From Xiphias gladius (taxonomy: Eukaryota > Chordata > Actinopteri > Istiophoriformes > Xiphiidae): a stretch of 64,000 nucleotides of DNA. Shown here piece by piece: positions 30,721-42,760 of this stretch. The stretch covers positions 16,441,501-16,505,500 of the forward strand of contig NC_053415.1 in assembly GCF_016859285.1 (NCBI RefSeq), given 5' to 3'. Numbering within the stretch: position 1 is the stretch's first letter; each line of letters begins with the position of its first letter. The notes below the pieces were generated by a model. The model made no database searches, was not told the DNA's origin, and saw nothing but the letters and a program-made list of their open reading frames with translations. Both the position numbers and the translations under genes were made by a program.

Positions 30721-32844
30721 TAGCTGGACCTCTGTTTAAAAAAGGCTTAAGACTGACTTACACTTGAGTGACAATTGTCTGAAAGAATCGCCTACCTAAT
30801 ATTATCCATCTTTGTACTGTTAGCATACATTAACACCTTTTTCCAAGTACAACCAATATACTGTACATTTATAATGGGGTAAACACTACCAAATGCAAAC
30901 TGATGACTGCAGAAACGACAAGCAATAGATAAGACAGACAAATGAAAACCTTAAATGGTAAAGGATAAGAACCCCTCCTGTGGTCATCAGGCTCATTACG
31001 TTTAACTTTGGGATGTTTACTGCTTACTTGCGGCAGTTAATGATGTAAACTACACCACCAGCTTATCAAGCCACCTAAGTGCATTATGGCTTAAGGATGT
31101 GGTTGAATTAGAATAATAATAAAAAGCCATCAAAATGTAACACCCAGTTGACACCAGAAACGTTTCAGCTGCTTTCAGTCTCCAGCACTTTTGACCAAAA
31201 AAAATTGTTTTTTGTCTTTTTAATCAAATCTGTCTACATGAACAATCTTCCAACTCAAGCTTCACTCACACAATTGCCACCCAAAGCATATACTTGTTTA
31301 ACTGCATGGCTTGTGAACTGGGCTGTAAGCCCCATCACTTCTGAGTGCACAGAAGTAGTATGGTTGAATGCTTCCAGTACAGAAACTGACACAGAACTGC
31401 AGCTATTACCAATGTGCTGCTTTCACTACATGGCTGATTTAGACCAAGTGTACTATTAATATAGGTTCAGAAAAATTTCCATCTATTACACTGCAATTAT
31501 GTTCAAGTATGCTTTGAAATACCTTAACATAACACACCATACCATATACAGGAAAGGTACCTGAACCCGAAAGCTTTGTAAATTTTAGAAAAAGCTCTCA
31601 CAACCAATATTAATTTTTTTTAATATGAATAGACATGAGCTTGCTTGTACTTTGAATTTACAAAATCCAACACTGATGCATCTGAACAATGCTGATCCAG
31701 TGTTTTACGAACTTTCTTGTTCAGTTCTTTGTATTTTAAACTGTCACAGATGAACATCAACAACAACTGATGATAGCAGTGGAGCATGCATGTTAATTAT
31801 GGCTATTCAAGTGTATTAGATAAGACCAGATATGATCATTCATTTATAAAATATCTGAGTTGAAGCAAGGCAGTAAATTTCGCAGGTGTGTGCACGCTCC
31901 AAGGATTACAGGACAGCACTATGAGACAGTGTACAAATTTGGCCTTGATATCATTTAAAGTTAAAAGAAATGAAATAGTTTCTGAGTTTGGACTTTAAGA
32001 TACATTAATATTTTGTTGGTAGCAATATCTAAGGATGAATATGGAAGAGAACATGCTTGGAACATGAATTATCATTCGTTGTGAAAAGATTAGAGACCTA
32101 CTTAACCTTAAGGATTTTACATTGCAGGTAATGTACAATTTAACCTGGTACAATCTACCTTAAAATAGATCTCAAAGACAACACTGACACCATCTCTCTC
32201 TATATGTATAAAAAATAGTGTTTGTTATGATTTCAGCTACTCTGGTTAAAATAAACATGCCATTGCAAATAATTCCTTGCACAGTATTCTGAAACAGGCT
32301 TGTCATGTGAAATCCTCCATTCATCACTAAAATAAAATAAAAAAGCTTTCTGAACATTAACATTTGAGTGCAGAAGTAATAGAGTACTGAGAACTACACA
32401 CCCTGCCATCTCCTACACATGTAGGTTTGAAGAGAATGATGTTAAAAACCACCATAGCAGGGACCCCATTTTCTCCTGAACAGTCACCTCTTGACAGATG
32501 TGCAAACAAGACCTGGAAACAGCAGCCATTTTCTCTTGAACGGCTCTGTTGAGTAAAACCCGCCTTTGAAGCCTCTGGTTGGGCTGGTCTTGGGGGGGAG
32601 GGGAGTAAGAGAGATAGAGTGGGGGAGGGGAATCAGAGAGGGAGATGGTGGAATGGGAGCAGGGTGATAAATAATGATCCCCACGCAGGTAATCACAACA
32701 ACCATTCGAGCATTATTCTTGCCTCTCTCAATGAGTCACTTAGCGGCAGACAGGTCCGCACACGGTGGGGGATGATAGCCTTCAGTCTCTAAGGGAAACA
32801 CTTCTCCCACACTTCCTATGGGCGGCAACACTTTAAATGTTTAC

Positions 32845-33041
32845 CAGGAAGGGCCAACTGTGTGCCATGGAGAGCCAACAGTGTGCAGGTTCTCATTCCA
32901 ACCAAAGACACCACCCACTGACTAACACTCCTTTAAGTAGGAGGGGAAGAACTCATACAAGAAATTATCTGCTGATGTGATCAGCTGGAATGAAAACCTG
33001 CAAACTGTTGGCTCTCCATGGCACATGGCTGGCCACCTCTG
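32845..33041. mobile_element. Palindromic miniature inverted-repeat element
   Basis: The two ends are long imperfect inverted copies: TGTGCCATGGAGAGCCAACA (from 32861) against GGCTCTCCATGGCACATGGC (33011-33030). Complementarity runs on inward through the GCAGGTT.TCATTCCA motif. The right outer end read inward is CAGAGGTGGCC, a hAT-like start; the left outer end is CAGGAAGGGCC. No intact target duplication is visible, so the exact borders are tentative. Confidence 0.6.
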
Positions 33042-34051
33042 GAACCACTAGGCCTAACCTACTGGTTCTTCCAGCAGTTAGCGATCAAAGAGGTCATCTG
33101 GGTAACTAATTAGCGCAACTACAGGCACTAGTACTGCAAACATGGCCCTATGCTATGATCCTGACACAAACTACCATGGGCCGGATCTTTGATGTACGCC
33201 TTATATGAGTGTTAGGTGTGTTTTTTTGTTTCAAGAGTGAATTACACATTAGCAGGTGCCATCATCAATTTATTTCTTCCTTAGGGAATGAATGGGGGAT
33301 GGTGACAGATAGCGCGGATCACTGAAAGGATTCATCATGATGGATTCTAATCGGGGGCATCAAGACTTAAGATACACCCTCATGCTGAACCCAGTACAAT
33401 CAAATAAAAATGACAACTCATGACCACTTGCCCATTGGTGTCATTGAATATGCTATTTAATACTCTAAAAGGATATCAGCAGTCTTACATTGTTGAAAGA
33501 AGAGAACCCTGGGCTTTTTTCCTATTGATGTGGACAATACATTACATACATAAAGGGAACAAAAAATCCCTATCAATTATATTGATGAGTACATGAATAA
33601 AAAGTAAAGAAAACAGTATACACATTGTCAAAGAGTATACAGAGTAAAACTGATTCAATTTTGTTACAGAAAAATCACTGATACAGACAAAAGGATTGAT
33701 CTCAAGGATTGGTGACCTCGTTTTTTAACTCAGTGATATTTTTGGTCTGAGCAACTAGTAACCAGGCAGTTTTTGAACATATCTTGATCACAGATGTAGC
33801 AGTTTAGAGCACATCCAAATGAGCTGATACTGGAATTATCACATCGGACATTTGGGCAGAGACAGACGTCCAATTTTGTCATGCAAGTATGGAGGACTTG
33901 ATGCATATATCATTAAGACTTTAATATGCCAGTTTTACTTAAAAATATAGCATGATGTAGGAAATAAAACTTATTATTGACCAGGTACTTGTAAAAACAG
34001 ACCATAATCTTGTTTCGCCAAATAACCTGTTTTTCGTATGTGCATGTAAGC

Positions 34052-34888
34052 ACTAGGGATGTCACGAGTACTGATATTTCGGTACCAAGTCCATACCAAA
34101 ATTCTGAAAACGTGATGGTACTTGTTTTTCTACAGTACTGTAGGAACCGTAGATCTAGTCGGTACTGAAGATGTGATTCTTCTTCTGAAGACTGCAGCAT
34201 GATAAGTGTATAATTGTTATAGCCTGACGTGAAACACATGAAAAAGGAAAGACCTATAAGAAAGGCGCACAAAGTAAACACTAACAACATCATGTGGAAT
34301 GGCAGCGTCAAGTGCTGGTCCAGCAACAGGTCTGCCACAACACACCAAGAGTCATGTATGGAGGTATCTTGTATCTGAGATGGTTTATCCGGGATAAATT
34401 CGGAGGAAACACGTAAAACTTATCTAAGCACTTAAAAGACAGGGATCTGGATCTGTAAACAGAATTCATTGTGAGAGAGTTTCAATTGCTAACTTTATAT
34501 TAACGTGCCATCAAAATGTTCATATCCTGAAATGTTACCGTTATTGTACCAATTGTGATAGCTGACATCTGTGCAGCGTTCACAAAAGGCAAATGTTATC
34601 TTGTTTAGGCCAATGTCACGATAGCGCTTAACGTGAGCCAGTTGCTCATAACGTTAGTAGTCTACTGTCCTCTCCGTTTAGTCTGTCGAAATATAAGACT
34701 TTTTAAATGAATATTTTCACACGATTGGTCTGTCACCACCTGATAGTACATCTAAACTACTGCCTGCACACTGACACACTGGTGTGTGTGTGTGTGTGTG
34801 TGTACTGTGGTACTGAATTTGGAATCAGGGAATTTCACTGGTACTGGTACTGACTATCAAACTTCTGGTATCATGACATTCCTTGTAG
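34052..34888 (+). mobile_element. Internally deleted hAT-like element with remains of a BED zinc-finger transposase
   Basis: The ends are diverged inverted copies: GGGATGTCACGAGTACTGAT on the left, and on the right, read inward, AAGGAATGTCATGATACCAG; both continue into repeats of GGTACTGGTACT-type sequence. At 34310-34470, plus strand, degraded codons read ATGLPQHTKSHVWRYL and later NLSKHLKDRDLDL with stops between. These resemble the N-terminal BED finger of ZBED/hAT transposases. The catalytic part is absent, so the copy is non-functional. Confidence 0.5.
34781..34803. repeat. (GT)n microsatellite
   Basis: About 11 GT units within the hAT-like fragment. Confidence 0.9.
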
Positions 34889-36142
34889 GGACACAAACAA
34901 CTAGTCGCTGTAGGGCATATACTTGTATATGCCTGTGTGGGAGTGGGTGGCAAGTAAATACATCTTGTGGAGGAGATTGTGGGAATAAAAGCATACAGCA
35001 GAAAACAGCTTCATGGACATTCTACATGTCATTTGTTACTCCGTACAAATACGCTGACCTTTGCGCTCATATCACTACATGTATGGATAAAAATTTGTAC
35101 AAGATAGTTTATTGCTGTTTTAATCCATGAAGGACACTGAATGAACAACTGAATGTGTCCTCTCTTACATAATAAAAATCACTGTACAACAAAGACAAGT
35201 TTGTAAAATTAGACGGTTTCAAAACTAGGCAAGTGCATACTTCATATATTCATGTTGCATTCTATGATAGGAGCCACAGGTTCCTGTGTGCTGCATCTGA
35301 AACTGGGTCTAAATGATCTGTAAATTTGAATCAAAAACAACAACCTGAATAATGAAGTGAACATCTGACAGCCTTTAGCTGTGTTGACATAGTGTAGATG
35401 GGAGCATAGTCTCCATCACTGACAGGAACTGAAACTATTACATCTTTATGGGAACATACAGTCTGTCTTAACAAGCTATTATGTAAGCTCAGTTTCACTG
35501 ACGAAAAAAAGGACTATATAATTCGAGCCATTTTTATTTAGTAGAGTAAATATATATTTCTACATTCATTCAATAGAAAGAAAGAACTAAGTGTCCTTGA
35601 GATTGTAAAGTCAAAAATAAAGGCCTCGGCCAGGCATTCTTTTTTCAGCAAGATGAGGATTGCACAAATAAGCTGTAAACACAGCCACAAACCAGTGTGG
35701 GCTATACAAGTGTTGCTATGGTGACCAGAAGATCTTGCCTCTCTGTCAACAGCTGCTCATGCCACCCTGTATACCCCCCACTCTCCTTGAGCCTTCCTTC
35801 CATCTGACATCAGGGTCAAACAAACAAAGCAGACAAGTGAGCAGAAATACTGATCTTCATTCTAAACCATCCCTTGACTTTTTCTTTACCTAGCATTTAC
35901 ACAGTACAACACTACTACTAAACGCCAAAGATTTCCCTTTGTAGCGTGTGTGTCCTCTAAAACGTGTATATCATACTGAGTAATTGATTGCCCCCACAGA
36001 ATAAAAGTTTGGAAATGTTCCAAGTTTTTTTATTGTAACTAAACAAAACTCAGTGCACATACCTATTTCATATATAGACAGAAATTTTAAATCTGCATTG
36101 TTATTTGAATCATGAAAAATGCACACATAGTTATGTAGTAAA

Positions 36143-36179
36143 AAATGTAGTACCTGCATCTAATGTAGGTACTACATTT
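36143..36179. repeat. 17-bp hairpin with one mismatch
   Basis: AAATGTAGTACCTGCAT (36143-36159) pairs with ATGTAGGTACTACATTT (36163-36179) across a 3-base loop, with one mismatch. Confidence 0.8.
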
Positions 36180-39100
36180 GTCCAAAAATTCTGCCTGTCT
36201 TGTGGTACACATTCATGTTCACCACTGGTAGTCTGTGGCATGATGTTCACAAGTTTCAGACTACAAGGGAAAGGAAATTACAAACTATGCAGCAGCTAAC
36301 TCGAAACTTTCACTGGGATTGTACAGATGGTTGTTTCATTTCCGTAGAAGTGTGCTCAAAGCCACACACAATGCCATAATTCAAGGTTTTCCTGAAAACA
36401 GCATACTATTATCACTGGCTGCCTGGCCACAGCTTTAGACAGATAACTCATGAGTTAAATCAGAACAGAACTCCACAAAATAATCTGTGCAATGTTTTCC
36501 TTGCCTTCCATAAAGAAACTACTGAATTCAATGCACAAGTGTGGGACTGCCATTAACATCAAATGATGCTTGAAAGGGTGAGGTTGTGCTCTTTGTTGTA
36601 CAAACAACAAGTTATGGAAACAGTTGTGTAAAATCTGTGAAACTATTAAGATGAAACTTTAAAAAGGTGCTAAATGCAAGTCTTCTCTGCCGCCAAACAT
36701 GGTTTCTTGTTGGGAGTGGGTGGTGGTAACTTCCGTAGAAGAAAATAAGTGATAGAAATAGAAACAAAACATTACAATATCCAAAACATGTGTCAACATT
36801 GGTGTTGCTTGCTACCGCTGGAGACAGCTCTTGGCAAGTAAAGGAATGAAGTTTGATAGTGAGCTCTCACCGTGTCTTCTAGACTGGTAAATAAACAGCT
36901 GTTAAATGCCAACGTTAGCCATGTAGCAATAAAGAAACTTACATATATCTCCTTTAAACTTTGCTTACTTTCTCACCGTCATACATCTGGTTAATCACTG
37001 AATAAATTTGGGTGTGAATGCTGGATTGCCAGCTTCAGAAAGTTCCAGAAATTGTTGGACGCACCTGACAGTTGGCACACTTCAATGACTTGTACGGGCA
37101 TGAAAAAGATGAACAGCAGCATTATAAAATCTGGTTCTTTGATGAGAAGGTACAAGCCAGTGTAAATAAGAAGTATGATGAGAAGTTAACTACAACTCCC
37201 AGTATGTATATCGGTGATAAACATCCCATCAAAGAGCTAAAAATTTTGTTATGTGTGCTGATATCAGCGGGTGTGAGCTAAACATTGGGTTGTTGAGAAA
37301 ATCTTTGAACTTTGGTAAAAATTTTACTTATAATTCCATTTAGACACAAAACTGTGAACCATGACAATTTTGACACAATGTGATTTTGTGAGATGGTGAA
37401 TTAATATATTGAATTATCATCCAGTCCCAAGTCCTTTTCAAACGGTGATGTACAAAGCCAGAGCACTCTAAGATGTGGTATCCATGGGTTTTCCAGCTCT
37501 GATACAAATTCATGTTATGATAATATTTTTTAGATGCCGTTCTTTTCCTTTTTTTTCTGAGTACATGCTGTTCTTCACATTTACTTCACTGCTACTCAAA
37601 GCAGCTGACAAGATAAGCTTACGTGGCAGAATCAGCAGGGGGTTAAAAGACAGACTAAGTGAAAAAACAATATTCCCTTTAGTAAAGAGTTTCTCGCTCT
37701 GGCATGCATGTGCTTGCACAACTTCCTGAACAGTCATCCACCACCATTAACAGTGCCCCCAACACCTTTGTTCTGAAAATCTAGTTAAAAATTACAGACC
37801 AACTTCAGAGGCACACTAGAATGATGGCAACATATATCTCATGGAATCTTTTTCTACTCTACTTTTTGTCAATATTAAGGAATTAGATTACCTGTTTGTA
37901 CTTGACTTACTTTAGGAAAAAATGTTTGTGTTTATTGACTGAGCATAACATGACACAGACAAGACGTTTGCTGAAACCAGTGAACATATTCTATTAAATA
38001 TAAAAGAGGGAAACTGAATCATTAGCTGTAGAAGGTTCAGACACAGTAGAAAGGGAAACTGATTAGCTGCTGGACACAGAAACGTTTTATGTTTGACACA
38101 CCTTTAAAGGCATGTGGCTTTGTCCCGATTGTTTTAATTTAAATACAAACAAGGACAGAGTCAAGGCACAATAGACACAAGTTCACACAACAATAAAAAG
38201 AGCCACACTAAATCCAAATGTATCCAAATAAATAACTATAGCCTTGAACTAGCCAGTACTTGTATGGGCGTTATTTTGGAGTAACCACTAGTCTGCCAGT
38301 TGGCAGACAGCCCATAAACGCTGCATGTCTCTTTTGGAGGGAGAGAATGGCTCACCTCCCCCCATGGCCTATCATAATAAATACTGCTACAGAAATATTT
38401 GGACAGCCCAATACAGAGCTTTGCAGCACCACAAGGCTGACATGGGCTTTTTCAGGGACTTCCTTGCCCTACTTACGAGCAGGGGATACATTTCTGTTTT
38501 GAACACACAGTCTAACACAACGTACCTTGGATTTGCTCGTCTTTTCTGTGCCTCAGTTCACGGAGTCCACAATAGTCACATTTGAATGACTTATCAAAAA
38601 TCAATTCAGAGCAAATGAAGATTGAGTACAAGCCACCAGATGAATGAATTCTAATTCTTCATATATTATAGGGCATTCAATTTTTTTCCAGAGCTGAGAC
38701 CACATACAACACTGAAACCCTGAAACTACAGACAATACGTTTCTTCTCAAATCCTGTCACTGAACAAGAGGCAGGCAAACAATATCCTGTGGGCCAACAT
38801 TCATTCATTTATGCCCACTGAGGACTCAGTACAAAGTAACTGTGTCCATCTACTGAAACACCAAATCAAAAGACAGACAATAAAAGCCTCAAAGAACAAA
38901 ATGTTAATGTCATAGTCTATGATGCATTGAGAAAACTTATAGGTACTCACTCTGTAAAAATTTCCAAAGCTATCAATGAGAGGTAGCAATGACTTTAGAC
39001 ACTGACAATAACATATTTAGAAACCAATAAATGGAAACTGTTGTTGTCTGACACATGTAATTAAGGCATAATAAAACTCCCATTGTTCTTTTAATAGGCA

Positions 39101-39414
39101 GCTCTAAAACTGTTTTTGTAACGACTGCAATTAGGGTTCACTGCCAGGCCTCACCTCTAGTGACAAAACTGGTGAACATGCAGGTAAGGTGAGGCAATAT
39201 GGTTGAAATCAATATCACAATGTTAACACCTTATATGTCATTTCGATCCAAATATTTATGTGAAAATAGGGAAAATAAAAGCAAATCACTTAAAATCAAA
39301 CACGTGTTTAGTGTAATCCACTGTGTTCCATTTTTATACATTACATCAAACAAAAATCCTTAACCGTGCAAAACGAAAAAGTCAGTAACTCATTTACCTA
39401 TGTTTAATCTACAG

Positions 39415-39806
39415 TTACGGTCGGTTTATACATTTGTGTGGGATCAACGCAGTGCATACTTAAGTGGCCGACGCCATTGTGAGCATTTAAACTTGTGTGC
39501 TGGTCTGTCTGCGTTGCTCCGCAAGTACACCGCCAAAACGCTAGTTGGCAGTGGGTTTCTATGCAACTGTGCTGAGTTTCTGTGTTTACTTACAACAATG
39601 CCGACTGAAACTGAGCGGATCATGTTGGAGTTTGAGCTAATAGATAATAACAAGCAAATGAATCACAATTGTTGTGGTCTGTGTGCCGCATAGTGTACTT
39701 ACATTTCTAGGGAGGTGCACGTCAGGCTGCGGTGTAGGGTATGCGCCTACACCATAGTCTACGCCCTACCTATGGCATCTATTCTATGCAGTATAAACTG
39801 GCCTTA
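39415..39806. mobile_element. Possible miniature transposon with GGTTTATAC-type termini
   Basis: The left end TACGGTCGGTTTATAC (39415-39430) matches the reverse complement of the right end GTATAAACTGGCCTTA (39791-39806) at 13 of 16 positions. The interior is more GC-rich than its surroundings and carries a short open frame (39400-39693). A TTA near each outer edge would suit a PIF/Harbinger-type insertion, but the two do not sit identically. Confidence 0.4.
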
Positions 39807-41522
39807 AATCTACAGAATTCAAATTACTGTTCGAATGTGGGAAAGAACATTAAATACGCCACTGGTAAAGATCTGTTCAAATGATAAATTCACATTATAT
39901 TTGAACAAATAATGTTAACCCAAAAGGTCCACTCAGTAAATTAAAGATTTAACCAAATGCTAAAGTTTTAAATATATGGCTAGGGGCTCTTATCCCCCAA
40001 ATGCCTTGTGGTCTCAGTGAACTAGTTTGTCTCTTCATTAACGCAAAGTGGATTAAACTAGAAAGCTGTGCTGAACAATCAATCATGACACCAAAATGCA
40101 CCAAAATGCCTGAGAAGCAATGTGTGCAAGCATTTTGGATTCCAAGCCATAGATGTAAAAATAGTGGACAAAGGTAAGATCATTTTTGGACTCTGTAAAA
40201 TGGTACTGCTTTACAGTAACATTAATAAGATAACAAATCTGAAGCCATCTGTTAAATTACAGCATCAACAATGAAACCAAGCAGAACATCAATTGGACAA
40301 TGTAATTTAAGATGAGGCTACATGGCTTGTGTTCAGATTTGTTGGTGCAATTTCCGTGTTTACTATTTGTTCTACCTTTAAAAAAGTGATGGCCCTATTA
40401 CATAATCATATCGTAACGAAACATTTCCATTGAAAGACACCCATACAAGTTAGTATGTCCTTTCCTTATATGTAAATCCAATGAAAACAACAATTGTGGT
40501 ACCTCTGTGGTGATGACGTTAGTGACAGTAGTAGGTTTCATCTAGTTTATATCCAACTACTTACTATTTAGAAAATAAATAAAAAATAAAAAAAAATGTA
40601 GCAGCAGTAACCAAAATGTTAAATCAAGTCCAGCCAGTATCTTCTCACTAGAGGTTCTCGCCGATGCAGCTTCTTTGTTGAAATGCCTCCATCTAATTTC
40701 AGTAGCTAAACATCACTGACTGATGTTGTGAACAAACAACATACAATAACAGCCACTAGGTCAACAAGAAAACGAGGACATCACCTTAGCATTAATTATT
40801 CGGGCCACTAAAGTAGAATCAGGTTAAGACAGCATTCAAACAGCCGTGTGTTTTAGCTGTTATTTTCATCTGAATCACTCTCATGTCTGGCTTTAACAGA
40901 AATAATGAACACTTTGATGCTCAGAGGCCAGCGAGAGATCTCAACTGTGTCTCTACATGCTGTATCCCATTATTCCATGAACTACAGAGAATGGCCAGGT
41001 TTACTAAATGGAAAATTAGAAGAATTTATAGGTCGCACGACATTTCTTAATCTCTTCATAAGAGTAAACGGTTCTAAGGGTTATATGGACATGTGGAATC
41101 ACAGTGTCCTCAAGCTTCATAGGTTTCACAGGTTTCTTTTGATATATTGGTGCTTCTGTTCTGCTTTCAGACAGTTACACAGTCAGGTAACAGCTCAACA
41201 TTGTAGTTATAAACTAACATTAACTGTCCCTTGACTACTGGTGGCTATGTCTAGTACAGTTGAATGTCTTTCCCCTCCCCCACTCATGCGCTTCCTAAGT
41301 CTGCAAGGGAATATAAATATGTATCATTTATATTTCAGCTTCAACAAAATGACTTAAACTGCACTGGTGCAACTTAATATGGTGGAAGTTTTCTATTGTG
41401 ATATCAAGGGCAAAGTAGATATCTTAAATTGTTCACCAAAATGGGACAATCCTCAACCTGTAAAACTTAGTGTATTTTGTAAAGTAGTCCACAGCTCACA
41501 TACCAAGGTTTGATTTGAGTGT

Positions 41523-41545
41523 GAAAAAAAAAAAAAAAAAAAAAA
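41523..41545. repeat. Poly(A) run
   Basis: A run of A's just left of the putative tbl1x first exon; no associated retroposon body is recognisable. Confidence 0.8.
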
Positions 41546-41789
41546 CAGCATGAGAAAAGTAGGTTGTTTGAATAAGTAGTGAGAGAAAATTAAAAGACAC
41601 AGGCAGGAATTTCAACACACGTGTGAGTCAATGGACGACTAAGCTATGCCGGCAACCTCCTAATCAACGCCATAATCACCAGTTTCGGAAAGTCATTATC
41701 CTCTTCGCATTAAACCCACACACAAACACAGAAGCAGACTGAGTGCGGTGCAACCTAAACCATGCCACTCGACTTTTTACTTGGCTTAC

Positions 41790-41995
41790 CTTTTATTGTG
41801 AGAGTGAACTCGTGGTGTCCGCCGCCACCTCTTCCTCTTCCACAAGGAGAACCTCCAACTTCAGTAAGCTAGCAACGACTTTCCTCCCATTTTGCTTATC
41901 GTCATATTTCAAGTTCCGACCGCTGCCGTATGACTCACTGTCGGCTTATTCGGTGTGCTAACGAAGCGTACTCGCCCAGACACACTGACAACTGG
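41790..41995 (-). other. Putative first (non-coding) exon and promoter region of tbl1x
   Basis: On the minus strand the segment ends with a good donor, CAATAAAAG|GTAAGC (41788-41790). It is richer in CpG than the intron (for example CCGCCGCC, GACCGCTGCCG) and lies at the edge of a gene-free region. The right border is a guess, marked by a long A run at 42007-42035. No ORF joins to the tbl1x frame, as expected given the stop codon in the next exon. Confidence 0.4.
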
Positions 41996-42589
41996 CGGTA
42001 AAGTTGAAAAAAAAAAAAAAAAAAAAAAAAAAAACAGTTTCTTTGGCTGAGGCTGCAGGCTACTCTATGGAGTTTCACCGTCCACTGAGAACAGGGACGT
42101 TAAGAGACAGCAGCAGCAGGCGCTGATCGGCAGCGGGAGAGAGACGTAGACAGAGAATAGGAGGAGGGGTGGTGGTGGGGGGGTGACCTTAAACCTGAAT
42201 ATTGAAAACATGAAAACACAACACTGCATACGTTTATTAATTAATTCACTATCAACTGTATATCTTGTGTATCTCTGTGCCCTCATTAGGTAGATTACAT
42301 CGCCAAAATATCAGTTGGCAAACATCAATCCACCTTTACAGGGGGGAGTACATCTTACACGAAGAGATCAACGTATGCCGTCCTTCAAAGACCGTTTCAA
42401 CGGTTGTGTACCGTTACCACTGTGGTGTGGTAATATAGCTTAAAAGCCTACCTAAAATGGAGACGAGCATGGCTCAGATTTGCCCCACACTACACATTTT
42501 GGTCGCACAATTTTTTTTACCGTTAAATTAGCACACGCTCAGGGGAAAGAAAAAAAAAAGCCTCCCTAAAGTGTATTATTACTTTGATA

Positions 42590-42760
42590 TATTTGCTTTA
42601 GTGTAAGCGGTGAGCCGAGTCTCACACGCTACAGTCTCGCGTGTTGCCTATCTGGCCCCTGAACCACTTCCCCTCCCCCACGCGCCACTATTTTTCGCCT
42701 GCCCGGTCACACGGCGGTTGATTAATTCTCCTTTCGCCTTGCTCAGTCATTCAGATTTGG
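42590..42760. promoter_or_regulatory. CpG-rich patch upstream of tbl1x
   Basis: GC- and CpG-rich sequence (CACGCGCCAC, CCCGGTCACACGGCGG, TCTCGCGTG) stands out from AT-rich surroundings about 0.6-0.8 kb upstream of the putative first exon. It could be an alternative tbl1x promoter or an enhancer. No start site can be identified. Confidence 0.25.

Noticed and set aside
33913-34338. 141-codon open frame on the minus strand
   Set aside because: It is antisense to the degraded hAT/BED transposase fragment, with no recognisable domain of its own.
40905-41234. 109-codon open frame on the plus strand
   Set aside because: No family resemblance, no splice or promoter context, and it lies in the putative tbl1x intron.
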